In this document: in pieces, positions 9,631 through 18,238 of the stretch
How the letters are laid out: every line of letters begins with the position of its first letter
Position numbering within the stretch: position 1 is the stretch's first letter
Source: DAINPP01 sp963667315
GTDB taxonomy: Bacteria > Thermotogota > Thermotogae > MWEM01
NCBI GenBank assembly: GCA_963667315.1
Contig: OY763325.1
Span: 3,100,001-3,164,000, forward strand
Direction: 5' to 3'
Length of the DNA: 64,000 nucleotides
Position numbers and translations under genes: made by a program
Notes under the pieces: generated by a model
What the model was told of the DNA's origin: nothing
The model's database searches: none
What the model saw: only the letters and a program-made list of their open reading frames with translations

Positions 9631-9645
9631 TTTTTTTTTTTTTTT
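9631..9645. repeat. 15-T homopolymer between divergent genes
   Basis: An uninterrupted run of 15 T lies in the spacer between the small peptide gene (minus strand) and the HTH regulator (plus strand). Tracts this long slip during replication and could change promoter spacing or bend the DNA. No phase-variable frame crosses it. Confidence 0.6.
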
Positions 9646-9756
9646 GTGAAAAAATAAAAAAAATACGGAACAATATATATGCAATATCCCATTAAAAGTG
9701 ATGTGTGCTAAAATAGTTATATTTGACATAACAAGCATTAAATATTGGAGAAAAAT

Positions 9757-11439
9757 ATGAAAATATCAGATGTAATACAGATAATAAATTACGGAAAGTA
9801 CTCAAGGATGTTTGTTAATTATTTGATTCATACGACACAAGATGATGATTTGTTGAAATATTTAAGACTTTTAAAATCCAGATGGATTTTAAAAAATGAA
9901 GCTTTAATTGAAAGGGCGGAATCGGATTTGTTGGATATAAAAAAACGTGGGTTGCAGTATCTGGTAAAGATTATTATTTTAGATGCTTCGGAAATTGTTG
10001 GAGATAAGGCATTAAACAGGAAATATTATCTGGATTTGAAACAAAATTTTAAATATGTTTCACCACCCTGTAGAAATATGGTGGGAAAGGCAATAAAAGC
10101 CAATATGGCGTTTGTCAGTAAAGATACGGATAAAGATTTCAGAATGTGGAGTGAGATTTACAAAGAAGATGATACCGATACGGCTGTTCTTTTGAGTGCT
10201 GATGCAAGACGAGAAGTTAATAAAGAAAATTTTGAAGCGGCTGTGAAACTTTTTCGTGAAGTTCATAAATATGCATTCAGACATCCTCATCCAACTTTTA
10301 CCATATCAGGGTCAAACAACGTTGTCTGGTTTTCTTATAAGGCAAAAAGCAAGTATTATCGTGAAGATGTGGACAGGCTGCTCTACGAATGCGGTTGTTT
10401 TTTTGAGAAGGAAAATGCTGTTATAAATGCTTTCGATACTTCATTGACTGTTTTAAAGGCACATAAGAATAACGCTTATTTTGAGGTTGCGGAAATCATG
10501 CTGATCCTTTATGAAAGATTGCTGAAAATAGAACCGGGATATAAAAAGCGATTTGTTCGGACGATTAAATATGCCAAGGCACTTTCACCATCAGCTTTAA
10601 AGTCGAAAAACAAAAAGAACGATGTTAAAAACACACACGCTCTTCAGGTTTTTTTACGGGAAACTATTGGGCAGGTTAATCAATTTGCCAAGACGAAAGG
10701 TGTTTCGAAAACGGTTCTATATGATATTTTAAAGGGGAAACGGGAAAGTATTTCGATTAAGATGATGAAAAAGATTGTTAAGGCGTTGGCGTTTGATGAG
10801 AAGTCTTTTGATTATCCCCGAACAATTAATCTTATTATTCAGATGGTTAAGGAAGAGGAGTCTTTTGAGGAAAACCGGAACAAAGTTTCTGATCTTTCGA
10901 CTTATGAACTAAAGGTCATGTTTCTGAAGGGGTTTATGACGCTTGTTTCACTTGAAGGGATTGACCTGCCAAAGCTATTCAAGCTGGCTGACAAGGGGAT
11001 AGAAAAAGTGTTTAAGTTTATCAGCGGTGAGCCAAAGTTGATTGCCTTTTTCAACCGTTGTATGCAGTTTGCCTTTAAACCTGAAACCGTCACCCCCTAT
11101 TATAAGGCTCGACTTGATCTTGTGAATCAACTCTTTTCGGAGATGGATGATAGGCAGTCAGTTACTGCGCTGATTAATCTCTATGCAGGTGTTGAATCAA
11201 TCGCCGATTTTGAAAAACTCAACCGTTATTTCAGACAATATGTCCGGTATTCAACGACTCCCTGGCGATTTGATGTTGAAGATGTCTTGAGTGAGAGGTT
11301 TTCTGCTCCCGATTATGAAAAAGTTGCGAGTTTTTGCAGGGAAATCAACATTTCAGACTTGTTCGGATATTTGTGCACCTGGGAATTTGAGGGCGAGGAA
11401 CGTGAACGATTTGTTGATATTTTGACTGGAAAGGTTTGA
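9757..11439 (+). CDS. helix-turn-helix regulator with flanking helical repeats
   Basis: Cytoplasmic protein of 560 aa. The ATG at 9757 follows TGGAG by 7 bases and is preferred over the in-frame TTG at 9745. An XRE-like HTH sits in the middle (about 300-345; FAKTKGVSKTVLYDILKGKR), flanked by long helix-rich regions that look TPR- or HEAT-like but match no family I can name. Peptide-sensing RNPP regulators (Rgg, PlcR, PrgX) have the HTH at the N terminus followed by TPRs, so this layout differs. It is divergent from the small peptide/S41/ABC locus and is the likely regulator of it. Whether it senses a peptide is inference. Confidence 0.6.
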   Translation: MKISDVIQIINYGKYSRMFVNYLIHTTQDDDLLKYLRLLKSRWILKNEALIERAESDLLDIKKRGLQYLVKIIILDASEIVGDKALNRKYYLDLKQNFKYVSPPCRNMVGKAIKANMAFVSKDTDKDFRMWSEIYKEDDTDTAVLLSADARREVNKENFEAAVKLFREVHKYAFRHPHPTFTISGSNNVVWFSYKAKSKYYREDVDRLLYECGCFFEKENAVINAFDTSLTVLKAHKNNAYFEVAEIMLILYERLLKIEPGYKKRFVRTIKYAKALSPSALKSKNKKNDVKNTHALQVFLRETIGQVNQFAKTKGVSKTVLYDILKGKRESISIKMMKKIVKALAFDEKSFDYPRTINLIIQMVKEEESFEENRNKVSDLSTYELKVMFLKGFMTLVSLEGIDLPKLFKLADKGIEKVFKFISGEPKLIAFFNRCMQFAFKPETVTPYYKARLDLVNQLFSEMDDRQSVTALINLYAGVESIADFEKLNRYFRQYVRYSTTPWRFDVEDVLSERFSAPDYEKVASFCREINISDLFGYLCTWEFEGEERERFVDILTGKV

Positions 11440-11539
11440 TAAATAAAGGCGGACTATGTTCCATACCTTATCTACAATGGTCAAGTTGTTGTAAAAAAAG
11501 GAATAAAGAAGCCGTCAAACGCTGAGCGGTGTATTTACT

Positions 11540-12088
11540 TCAATACATAAAACAATCCGGGTCGTGATCGTCTACAATGCCAATCGCTTGAAGATAGGAA
11601 TAGATGATGGTGGAACCGACAAATTTCATGCCCCTCTTTTTCAGGTCTTTACTGATGGTATCGGAAAGTTCTGAAGTGGCCCTGAATTCTCCGGTTTTAT
11701 TTTTAACCACCTCACCATTCGTAAACCCCCAGATGTATTTGGAGAAGGAACCGAATTCTTTCTGCATGTCGATGAATATTCTGGCGTTGTTGACGGCGGC
11801 GTTTATCTTCAGTTTGTTTCTGACGATTCCCTTGTTTTCCCGTAATTCATCCTTCTTTATCTGATCGTATCGGCTGACTTTGTTGACATCAAAATTGTCG
11901 AAAGCCGCTCTGAAATTATCGCGTTTATTCAGGATAGTGCTCCAGGAGAGTCCCGCCTGAAAGGATTCCAGGATGAGCATTTCAAAGAGATAATGATCGT
12001 CATGCGAAGGAACGCCCCATTCTTCATCGTGGTATTTTATGTATGTTTCTGATTTTAAGTTGACCCATTTGCATCTTGTTTTTTTCAT
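11540..12088 (-). CDS. tag: DNA-3-methyladenine glycosylase I
   Basis: Base-excision repair enzyme that removes 3-methyladenine from alkylated DNA. 182 aa, close to the usual 185-190. Family marks: RCKW near the N terminus (zinc Cys), YHDEEWGVP (zinc His and active-site region), FEMLILESFQAGLSW, and the C-terminal DDHDPDC giving the last zinc His and Cys. ATG start after GAGAGG. Cytoplasmic and apparently transcribed alone. Confidence 0.95.
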   Translation of the reverse strand: MKKTRCKWVNLKSETYIKYHDEEWGVPSHDDHYLFEMLILESFQAGLSWSTILNKRDNFRAAFDNFDVNKVSRYDQIKKDELRENKGIVRNKLKINAAVNNARIFIDMQKEFGSFSKYIWGFTNGEVVKNKTGEFRATSELSDTISKDLKKRGMKFVGSTIIYSYLQAIGIVDDHDPDCFMY

Positions 12089-12151
12089 TCGAAACCTCTC
12101 CAGTCATAAGTTAGTTCAGTATACCCGAAGAGATGAAGAAAAATCAACAAA

Positions 12152-12173
12152 AAAGGGGACTTTCATCCCCTTT
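12152..12173 (-). terminator. rho-independent terminator
   Basis: AAAGGGGA and TCCCCTTT form an 8-bp stem around a 6-base loop. On the minus strand a run of six T follows, just downstream of the secreted hydrolase gene, so it ends that transcript. Confidence 0.8.
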
Positions 12174-12192
12174 CACGGTTCGCTTCGTGTTT

Positions 12193-13482
12193 TTATTTTG
12201 TCGTTATTCTGCTTCTGAACTGAAGTCCCAAAGCGGTTCTGTTCGGGAATCCTTCCCAGTGTGTGTGATTCTCTCCGTAAGTCCCATCTTCGTTGATATC
12301 CCAGACACCATCATTTGAATTTTCGATAAGGTCAAGATATTTGCCGTAATCGGCAGATTTAAGATAAGTGCCGAAGAAGGCTGTTGCGAAATGCTGAACG
12401 ATGTTGTTTAATCTGCGATTATCCCAGGATGGTTCTGTGTATCTCAAATAATCGTCGGCATTCATCTTAACGGAAACAAGTGCGTTTTGTTCATAGGCAT
12501 TTGGTGCCACATTGTGTCTTGCGTTTTCAACGGTCAGCAGATAACTTTCGGAGTTTACCGCCCAGTCGTAGAAGAGTTTGACACCGTTTTCATACCCGGC
12601 AACATCATCGTATTCCCCTGCGACAAAGAATGATGGCACTTTCAAGCCTTTTAAACCTTCTGCGTCCCAGAAAGTAGCGGCTCCCCAGGGTGCCATAGCA
12701 AATACGGCTTTTATACGGGGGTCGATCGTTGCTTCATATTCAGGATTTCCGGATTGTCTCATCTTAAGAAGTCCTCCCGGAACGCCCCATGAAAGGTTGA
12801 CACCGGCTTCGCTGTAACCGGCTCCTGCTGTATTGATAACACCATAACCGCCCATTGAATAGCCGGTTAAACCAACGTTGTCCGTATCTATACGATTGAA
12901 AAGAAATGATGCTTCCGTGTTTGTCAACGCGGTCATCTGATCTAAGGTGAAGAGAATATCGAGTGAACGGTTTAGAAGGGTACTGGAGAACTGGTTCTGA
13001 TCTCTGACAGTTGAATCGGTGTGCGCAATTGCGACAACGACATAACCCTTTGACGCAAGATTTTCGGTTAAATAGCTCATGATGTATCTCGTTCCCGGGT
13101 AGCCGTGTGAAACGATGATCAGCGGGAATGTTTCATCGACAGGTTCGGCTCCTCTGAGCGCTCTACCGGTGTGAATGATGGCATCCTGAGTGAACATTTC
13201 ATCGATATATTGTGTCTTCGCTTCCCTGTTTTCTGGAATGATGGCCGGATACCAGATTTCGAGTGTTAAAGGTCTGTCATAAAGTGGGGCTCCGTCTTCT
13301 GCCGTATAATGCAGGATATCAAGACGGTCTGGATCAACAACGTTCATCGTTCTGACACCAACTGAATAATTGCCGCGATAAGCCAGATCCGGTGCATCCG
13401 GTAAGGCATCGCCCATTAAAAAGGCATCTGATGCGAAAATGACAGCAGGAATCAACAACAATAAAAGAAATATTTTTTTCAT
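12193..13482 (-). CDS. secreted alpha/beta hydrolase, PAF-acetylhydrolase/dienelactone-hydrolase-like
   Basis: 429 aa with a clear signal peptide (LLLLLIPAVIFA), so exported. The alpha/beta-hydrolase fold shows an oxyanion region (IIVSHGYPGTR), the nucleophile elbow GYSMGGYG (Ser nucleophile), an acid region near FFVAGEYDD and a late His in ENARHN. The closest families are the PAF-acetylhydrolase/dienelactone-hydrolase-like esterases. Substrate unknown. ATG start after GAGGG, followed by its own terminator. The C-terminal segment (about 380-429) is rich in Asn and Gly and may be an accessory strand. Confidence 0.82.
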   Translation of the reverse strand: MKKIFLLLLLIPAVIFASDAFLMGDALPDAPDLAYRGNYSVGVRTMNVVDPDRLDILHYTAEDGAPLYDRPLTLEIWYPAIIPENREAKTQYIDEMFTQDAIIHTGRALRGAEPVDETFPLIIVSHGYPGTRYIMSYLTENLASKGYVVVAIAHTDSTVRDQNQFSSTLLNRSLDILFTLDQMTALTNTEASFLFNRIDTDNVGLTGYSMGGYGVINTAGAGYSEAGVNLSWGVPGGLLKMRQSGNPEYEATIDPRIKAVFAMAPWGAATFWDAEGLKGLKVPSFFVAGEYDDVAGYENGVKLFYDWAVNSESYLLTVENARHNVAPNAYEQNALVSVKMNADDYLRYTEPSWDNRRLNNIVQHFATAFFGTYLKSADYGKYLDLIENSNDGVWDINEDGTYGENHTHWEGFPNRTALGLQFRSRITTK

Positions 13483-13777
13483 TTTAAACCCTCCATTGAA
13501 TAGATAGTTTCAGTATATTTTATGTTAAGGTTAACATCAAATCCACTGAGGAGTTATTTGAAGCTAATATAATACGTGAGGGATGATTAGAAAGAAAAAA
13601 CTTCGGTTTTCGTACATATATAGTTTTGAATTCGAACTAATATTAAGCGAAGGTATCAATTAAACTATTTATTGACATCGAGAGGGTGAATCATTAATGG
13701 GATTTCCGGGATGATTGTTTCGAGGAGAAAACATGGTATAATATAGGTTGATATTTTTGTATAAAGGAGTGGATAAA

Positions 13778-14431
13778 ATGAAAATTGATCTGTTGAACGA
13801 TCTCACGCCGGTCAAGAATTTATCAGCTGTCAGAAACGTGCAGCAGGATAATATGTTGAATCCAATCCGGCAGTCTGACAATAACAGTCAAAATAATCAG
13901 TCGATAGATAATATTAAACCTTCAGAGGATGCAAAAGCGAGTCAATTGTCGGTTCAGAATCTGGAAGCCTACGCCAGAGAAAAGGCGAATGATCCTGCAG
14001 CATTCGGAGATCCGCTTGTCAGGATGGCCAAAAAGATCGGGATTGTTGAATGTCAAACCTGTGCCAATCGACAGTATCAGGATGGCTCAAACGATGTGGG
14101 CGTGTCTTTTAAAAATGGCGGACATATATCACCGGAAAATGCCTTTGCCGTTGTCAATTCTCATGAACAGGAACACGTTGCCGAAGCGAAGGAAAGAGCA
14201 GCTTTTGATGAGTCGAGAGAGTTTATCGGTTCATCCGTCAGGATTTTTGTTTCGACCTGTCCGGAATGCGGCAGAACATACGTTTCAGGTGGAGAAACAT
14301 GGACGATTGAAGGGCATGCTTCCCATTCCAATTCGGGAGACATCAATCTGAACAATCCGGCTGTTGCCTTTTATAATCAAGAGAACGGGTTTAACAAGTC
14401 GGAGGGGAATTTGTTCGATTCGGTTGCCTGA
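13778..14431 (+). CDS. SprA-related putative metalloprotein
   Basis: 217 aa starting at the ATG at 13778, 7 bases after AAAGGAGTGG (an in-frame ATG at 13748 has no site). The N-terminal third is Asn/Gln-rich and looks disordered. The core carries CQTCANRQYQDGSND with GVSF, then HEQEHV, which fits an HExxH zinc-peptidase motif, then CPECGRTYVSGG. This Cys-pair, HExxH, Cys-pair arrangement is that of the SprA-related family, whose role is unknown. There is no signal peptide. It is transcribed alone. Confidence 0.7.
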   Translation: MKIDLLNDLTPVKNLSAVRNVQQDNMLNPIRQSDNNSQNNQSIDNIKPSEDAKASQLSVQNLEAYAREKANDPAAFGDPLVRMAKKIGIVECQTCANRQYQDGSNDVGVSFKNGGHISPENAFAVVNSHEQEHVAEAKERAAFDESREFIGSSVRIFVSTCPECGRTYVSGGETWTIEGHASHSNSGDINLNNPAVAFYNQENGFNKSEGNLFDSVA

Positions 14432-14662
14432 GAGATGACTTTATGTTACTTAAACCATTAAATATATCAAGTCATTTTAACCTTTTCACTTTTTCCCTCT
14501 GAAGCGGAGTGTTTTCAGCGGCCTTCATAAATGATTATGATGAAATCATCAGTTTTGTAAATCTGTAAATAATATAGTTTTTTGGTGTATAATACCTTCG
14601 GCGATAGACTTGTCAAGTTTTGGAGGCAATCAACATCGTTAGATTTTAACAGGAGGTATTTT

Positions 14663-15316
14663 TTGAAATTAACTTTAAGACTTGAAACATCGAAAGATTA
14701 TTCTGCGGTAGAGTATTTGACGCGTGAGGCGTTCTGGAATCTTTACTTTCCGGGATGTAATGAACATTATCTGGTGCATGTCCTGCGATCAGCAGATGTC
14801 TTTGTACCGGAACTCGATTTCGTTGCAAGCGTTGATGGAAAGATCGTTGGAAATATCATGTATGCGACATCAAATGTTATATCCGACGATGGCGAAAAGC
14901 ATGAGGTTCTGACATTTGGACCTGTATGCGTTCTGCCTGAATATCAGAGAAAGGGAATCGGAGCAGCACTGATTAATCACACGAAGAATATTGCAACGGA
15001 AATGGGATACAAAGCAATCTTTATTTACGGTGATCCAGAGATTTACAGGCACGTTGGTTTTGTTCCCGCTCAGCATTATCAGATCAGGACAAAGGATAAC
15101 ATGTATGCAGATGCCTTACAGGCTTATGAATTGCAGGCAGATGCTCTTTCGGGAATCAAAGGCAGATTTGTCGAAGATGATATTTATGAAATTTCCGAAG
15201 AGGCTGCTGCTGAATTTGATAAGCGATTTCCCGAGAAGGAAAAAATCAGCGGAACTGATTCTCAGAAGCGATTTCTTGAACTTATCGGTATGAGGCGAAG
15301 TCCCGAAACGGAATAA
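14663..15316 (+). CDS. GNAT family N-acetyltransferase
   Basis: 217 aa. I start it at the TTG at 14663, 7 bases after AGGAGG; the open frame further upstream has no binding site. The GNAT fold is shown by the acetyl-CoA motif PEYQRKGIGAALI, preceded by the strand LTFGPVCVLP, and by YGDPEIYRHVGF, typical of the predicted N-acetyltransferase YhbS/PA3944-like group. It transfers an acetyl group from acetyl-CoA to an unknown amine. The C-terminal 50 residues are an acidic helical tail. Confidence 0.85.
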   Translation: MKLTLRLETSKDYSAVEYLTREAFWNLYFPGCNEHYLVHVLRSADVFVPELDFVASVDGKIVGNIMYATSNVISDDGEKHEVLTFGPVCVLPEYQRKGIGAALINHTKNIATEMGYKAIFIYGDPEIYRHVGFVPAQHYQIRTKDNMYADALQAYELQADALSGIKGRFVEDDIYEISEEAAAEFDKRFPEKEKISGTDSQKRFLELIGMRRSPETE

Positions 15317-15351
15317 GACTAAAACGGATAATATTTTGTTTTTTATAAAAC

Positions 15352-15386
15352 AAAAATACCGCTCTTTATAAAGGGCGGTATTTTTT
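15352..15386. terminator. bidirectional terminator
   Basis: AAATACCGC-TC and GGGCGGTATTT form a stem with A/T tracts on both sides, between the convergent GNAT (+) and REC-GGDEF (-) genes. Confidence 0.85.
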
Positions 15387-15408
15387 ATTGGTCAACGTGT
15401 TAAGCGTA

Positions 15409-16326
15409 TTATTCATGCCATCTGAGGCAATTTTTCCCATTTTCCTTTGCCAGATACAGCATTTTATCGGAAGCTTTAAGGAGTTCAACTGAATCCGTAT
15501 CGTCGTCGATATGCGAGGTGACGCCTCCAAGGGAGATCGTTACGTAATCCGAAGTGGGAGACTTTTCATGCGGTATCTTCAAGTCTTCTATCGTTTTTCG
15601 CATCTTTTCCGCGATGTACAGGCCTCCTTCTTTATCCGTGTTGGGAAGCGTGACGATAAATTCTTCGCCGCCATATCTTGATAACGTGTCGTCAGGTCTT
15701 TTGATTGTATTATTCAAAGCCGAAGAGATGGCTTTTAATACTTCATCACCGGCAGCATGGCCATAGCAGTCGTTATATTTCTTGAAGCTGTCCACATCAA
15801 TCATAATAAGTGACAAAGGGGCTCCACTTCTTTTGCAGCTTCTCCATTGTTTTGAATACAGGTCGTCAAATCTTCGCCTGTTGTTGATACCGGTTAATCC
15901 GTCGATTCCCACGAGATCTTCCAGCATCTGTTTCTGTTCAATCATTTTGATGTGATTTTTTACCCTGAGTTGTACGATTCCCGGATGGAATGGTTTGGTG
16001 ATGTAATCAACGGCACCGAGTTTCAACCCTTTCTCTTCACTTTCGAGAGAATCCAATACACTGATGATGATGACGGGTGTTTCTCTCAAACGATCGTTGT
16101 TTTTTACATGTTTCAAGATGTCATATCCGTTCATGTCCGGAAGCATAAGATCCAGCATAATCAGATCAATTTTCTTGTTGTCTCTGAATCTTTCAAAGAC
16201 CTGTTTGCCGTCTTTTGCAAGGATGATTTCAAATTCATCTTCGAGTAAGGCGGAAAGTATCTTTCTATTCGGTTTTTCATCATCGACGATCAGGATGGTA
16301 TGCTGCTTCGACATGTTATTTTTCAC
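15409..16326 (-). CDS. response regulator with REC and GGDEF domains (diguanylate cyclase)
   Basis: 305 aa, PleD-like with one receiver domain. REC (about 9-125) has the acidic pair DDE, the phospho-acceptor Asp in LMLDLMLPDMNG and the Lys in ITKPF. The GGDEF domain (about 140-300) has DGLTGINNRRRF, the active site GGEEF and, five residues before it, RPDD, which fits the RxxD product-inhibition site. It should make c-di-GMP when phosphorylated. It overlaps the upstream HPt gene by 11 bases, so the two are translationally coupled and probably form a phosphorelay. The two HD-GYP proteins at 24.5-29 kb would degrade the product. Confidence 0.93.
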   Translation of the reverse strand: MKNNMSKQHTILIVDDEKPNRKILSALLEDEFEIILAKDGKQVFERFRDNKKIDLIMLDLMLPDMNGYDILKHVKNNDRLRETPVIIISVLDSLESEEKGLKLGAVDYITKPFHPGIVQLRVKNHIKMIEQKQMLEDLVGIDGLTGINNRRRFDDLYSKQWRSCKRSGAPLSLIMIDVDSFKKYNDCYGHAAGDEVLKAISSALNNTIKRPDDTLSRYGGEEFIVTLPNTDKEGGLYIAEKMRKTIEDLKIPHEKSPTSDYVTISLGGVTSHIDDDTDSVELLKASDKMLYLAKENGKNCLRWHE

Positions 16327-16930
16327 CTTCTATTAATTTTTTTATTTGGTTGATACAGTTTGAAGCTTCATCAGCATCAAGGTCTTCTACTGCGAGAAAA
16401 AGATCATGGAACAACTCAGACAATTGATTATCGGAATAACGTTCTTTTAATTGACCGGCAATTTTTTCCGCCCTGAAATTTCCGGATTTGACAAACTCTC
16501 CGAGTTCATCAAGTTTGATGATCAAATCATCATCCATCTCGTTTTCATCAAAATGGCCTTGGGTTGCTTTGGATTTTTCCTTTTCTTCAAGTTCGGTTAT
16601 GACAAGGCACACTCTGGATAATTCATTTTTCAACGAGGGATAAAGCTGTTTAAACTTGAAGATGTTATCTGATTTTATCGCATTTTCAACCTCAATTACG
16701 ATCTTTGAAAGTCTTAGTGTTCCCAGCGTTTGGGTTATTCCTTTAAGAGAATGCGCACATCGTCTGGCCTCTTCTATTTGATTTATTTCAAGATAATCCC
16801 TTATTTTTTCAGCGTGATTTTTATATTCACGGGAGAAATCAAAAAGTATATTTTTATAGAATTCGATTGAACTGCCGGTGTTTTTAAGTCCCCGATCGGT
16901 ATCGAAGCCTTTTAATCTGAATTCACCGAT
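16316..16930 (-). CDS. HPt-domain phosphotransfer protein, probable ATC start
   Basis: The only standard start in this frame (TTG at 16633) would keep just the C-terminal half. The frame runs on upstream through a complete HPt domain with LKGFDTDRGL, EFYKNILFDF and the phospho-His motif AHSLKG followed by LG. The open frame begins right after a TAA at 16943-16945 and a seven-G Shine-Dalgarno (AAGGGGGGG). The codons that follow are GAT ATC ATC, so an AUC start (16930 or 16933) is the best reading. The alternative is that this is the detached C-terminal end of a hybrid kinase, because the sequence resembles HPt tails of such proteins. It overlaps and likely feeds the REC-GGDEF gene. Confidence 0.7.
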   Translation of the reverse strand: MGEFRLKGFDTDRGLKNTGSSIEFYKNILFDFSREYKNHAEKIRDYLEINQIEEARRCAHSLKGITQTLGTLRLSKIVIEVENAIKSDNIFKFKQLYPSLKNELSRVCLVITELEEKEKSKATQGHFDENEMDDDLIIKLDELGEFVKSGNFRAEKIAGQLKERYSDNQLSELFHDLFLAVEDLDADEASNCINQIKKLIEGEK

Positions 16931-17159
16931 GATATCCCCCCCTTAAACCTAATTGCCTCTGAAAAACTTTATAAGGGGATTATAGCATGGTTCGAAGCGG
17001 ATATTGTTAAGCTGTGTTTTTATCCATTTCTGCCTCTTTTCCCGATCTGATACAATTTTATATCTCGGCAATTTTTACGTTTCATTCTTATGATAAGTCT
17101 GTCGGCTTGATTTATCAAGTCGGAAAGTGAGTAAAAAAGTGGTTCGGGAAAATTGGCTG

Positions 17160-17188
17160 TTGACATGAAAATGGATAAATGATATAGT
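17160..17188 (+). promoter_or_regulatory. sigma-70 promoter of the ECF/DUF1893 operon
   Basis: TTGACA at 17160-17165 and TATAGT at 17183-17188 with an ideal 17-base spacer, upstream of the ECF gene. In the 318-base spacer 16931-17248 I also see an imperfect inverted repeat near 17104-17123 (GGCTTGATTTATCAAGTC). I see no recognisable riboswitch. Confidence 0.8.
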
Positions 17189-17199
17189 ATGGTCACGGT

Positions 17200-17213
17200 T
17201 GACTAATCAGTCA
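17200..17213. promoter_or_regulatory. inverted repeat at the transcription start, possible operator
   Basis: TGACT-AATC-AGTCA lies 12 bases downstream of the -10 box of the ECF operon promoter, where a repressor would block initiation or early elongation. The regulator is unknown. Confidence 0.4.
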
Positions 17214-17248
17214 TTGCTTTTTTAGTAAATAAATCCATAGAGGAGGAA

Positions 17249-17782
17249 ATGAAAGTGAATACAAAGAAAATGGTTTTTGCGGCGTTGTTTGTTGCCCTTG
17301 GAATAGTGTTACCAAGAATATTTCATATGCTGGGAGGAGCGGCAATCGGCAGTATCTTTCTTCCGATGCATCTTCCGGTACTCGTTGGTGCAATGTTAAT
17401 TGGTCCTTTTTACGGTATGATTATTGGAACGGCCTCTGTGCTCGTTGGCTTTTTTCTCGGTATGCCGGCTTTTCCAATGGCGGGATTTATGTTTTTTGAA
17501 TTGGCAACCTACGGTCTTGTTGCGGGATACCTCGGCTACACAAAAAAAATGAACATTTATGTTGCGTTAATTTCAGCAATGCTTGCCGGAAGAGTGGTTT
17601 CCCTTGCAACGATGCTGATTGCAATCCATTGGATTGGTTTATCATTACCACCGGTTTTTGGAACGGTTGCCATCTTCAGTGCGGGGATTCCCGGAATGAT
17701 CATTCAAATCGTATCTGTCCCGGTACTTGTCATCGCTTTGAGGAGGGTATTCGATGTTGAACAAGCAACTCAGGCTGTTTGA
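17249..17782 (+). CDS. ECF transporter substrate-binding (S) component
   Basis: 177-aa membrane protein with about six hydrophobic segments. The N-terminal LPRIFHMLGG followed by FLPMHLPVLVGAMLIGP is typical of ECF S-components, which bind a vitamin or metal and dock on a shared EcfAA'T module encoded elsewhere. Substrate not identifiable. The ATG at 17249 is only 2 bases from AGGAGG; the in-frame GTG at 17255 has better spacing (8 bases) and may be the true start. It overlaps the DUF1893 gene by 29 bases. Confidence 0.85.
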   Translation: MKVNTKKMVFAALFVALGIVLPRIFHMLGGAAIGSIFLPMHLPVLVGAMLIGPFYGMIIGTASVLVGFFLGMPAFPMAGFMFFELATYGLVAGYLGYTKKMNIYVALISAMLAGRVVSLATMLIAIHWIGLSLPPVFGTVAIFSAGIPGMIIQIVSVPVLVIALRRVFDVEQATQAV

Positions 17783-18182
17783 ACTGTTTGAAACTTATCC
17801 TGAAAAGACCTGTTTTGTGATTAAAGATCATGAAGTGATTTTCACATCTGAAAAAAGAGGTGTCCGACCGCTTCTTGACTATATGGCATTTCATCCGGAA
17901 AAAGCGGATATTACCGTGGTTGACAAGATCATGGGGAAAGGGGCTGTATTTCTGGCAATAGCTGCAGGTGCCACAAAAATTATCACGCCGACCATCAGCA
18001 GTTCCGCATTGGAACTTGCGAGAAGAAATGATCTTGAAACGGAATATCTCAAGGAAGTTCCGAAGATTAAAAATCGAACGGGAGATGGCTTTTGTCCCAT
18101 AGAAACAGCTGTTCTGGATGAATGGGATGTTGAGATTGCATTGGATAAGATCAAGTTGAAATTGAATGAATTGACGGGTTAA
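17754..18182 (+). CDS. DUF1893 protein (TM1506-like, cytidine-deaminase fold)
   Basis: 142-aa soluble protein recognised by GAVFLAIAAGATKIITP and the C-terminal NRTGDGFCPIETAV. The family's structural prototype, Thermotoga TM1506, has a cytidine-deaminase-like fold, but no biochemical role is established to my knowledge. ATG start after GAGGAGGG, inside the 3' end of the ECF gene, so the two are translationally coupled. The pairing suggests it acts on or senses the imported vitamin. Confidence 0.8.
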   Translation: MLNKQLRLFELFETYPEKTCFVIKDHEVIFTSEKRGVRPLLDYMAFHPEKADITVVDKIMGKGAVFLAIAAGATKIITPTISSSALELARRNDLETEYLKEVPKIKNRTGDGFCPIETAVLDEWDVEIALDKIKLKLNELTG

Positions 18183-18204
18183 GCGGTTTGAAACGATAAA
18201 GGTG

Positions 18205-18236
18205 AAAAGTCCCTGTTTAAAAAAGGGACTTTTTTA
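18205..18236. terminator. bidirectional terminator
   Basis: AAAAGTCCC and GGGACTTTT form a 9-bp stem with an 11-base loop and flanking A/T runs, between the convergent DUF1893 (+) and mutY (-) genes. Confidence 0.88.
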
Positions 18237-18238
18237 GA

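Noticed and set aside
11443..11550. A 35-codon frame (ATA start) after the HTH regulator with coding-like sequence such as YVPYLIYNGQVVVKKG
   Set aside because: There is no standard start, and it overlaps the end of tag. It may be a gene tail or chance; too weak to list even though it resembles the other AUH cases.
16931..17248. Possible riboswitch ahead of the ECF gene
   Set aside because: Only short inverted repeats and a normal promoter are visible; no conserved riboswitch core was recognised.
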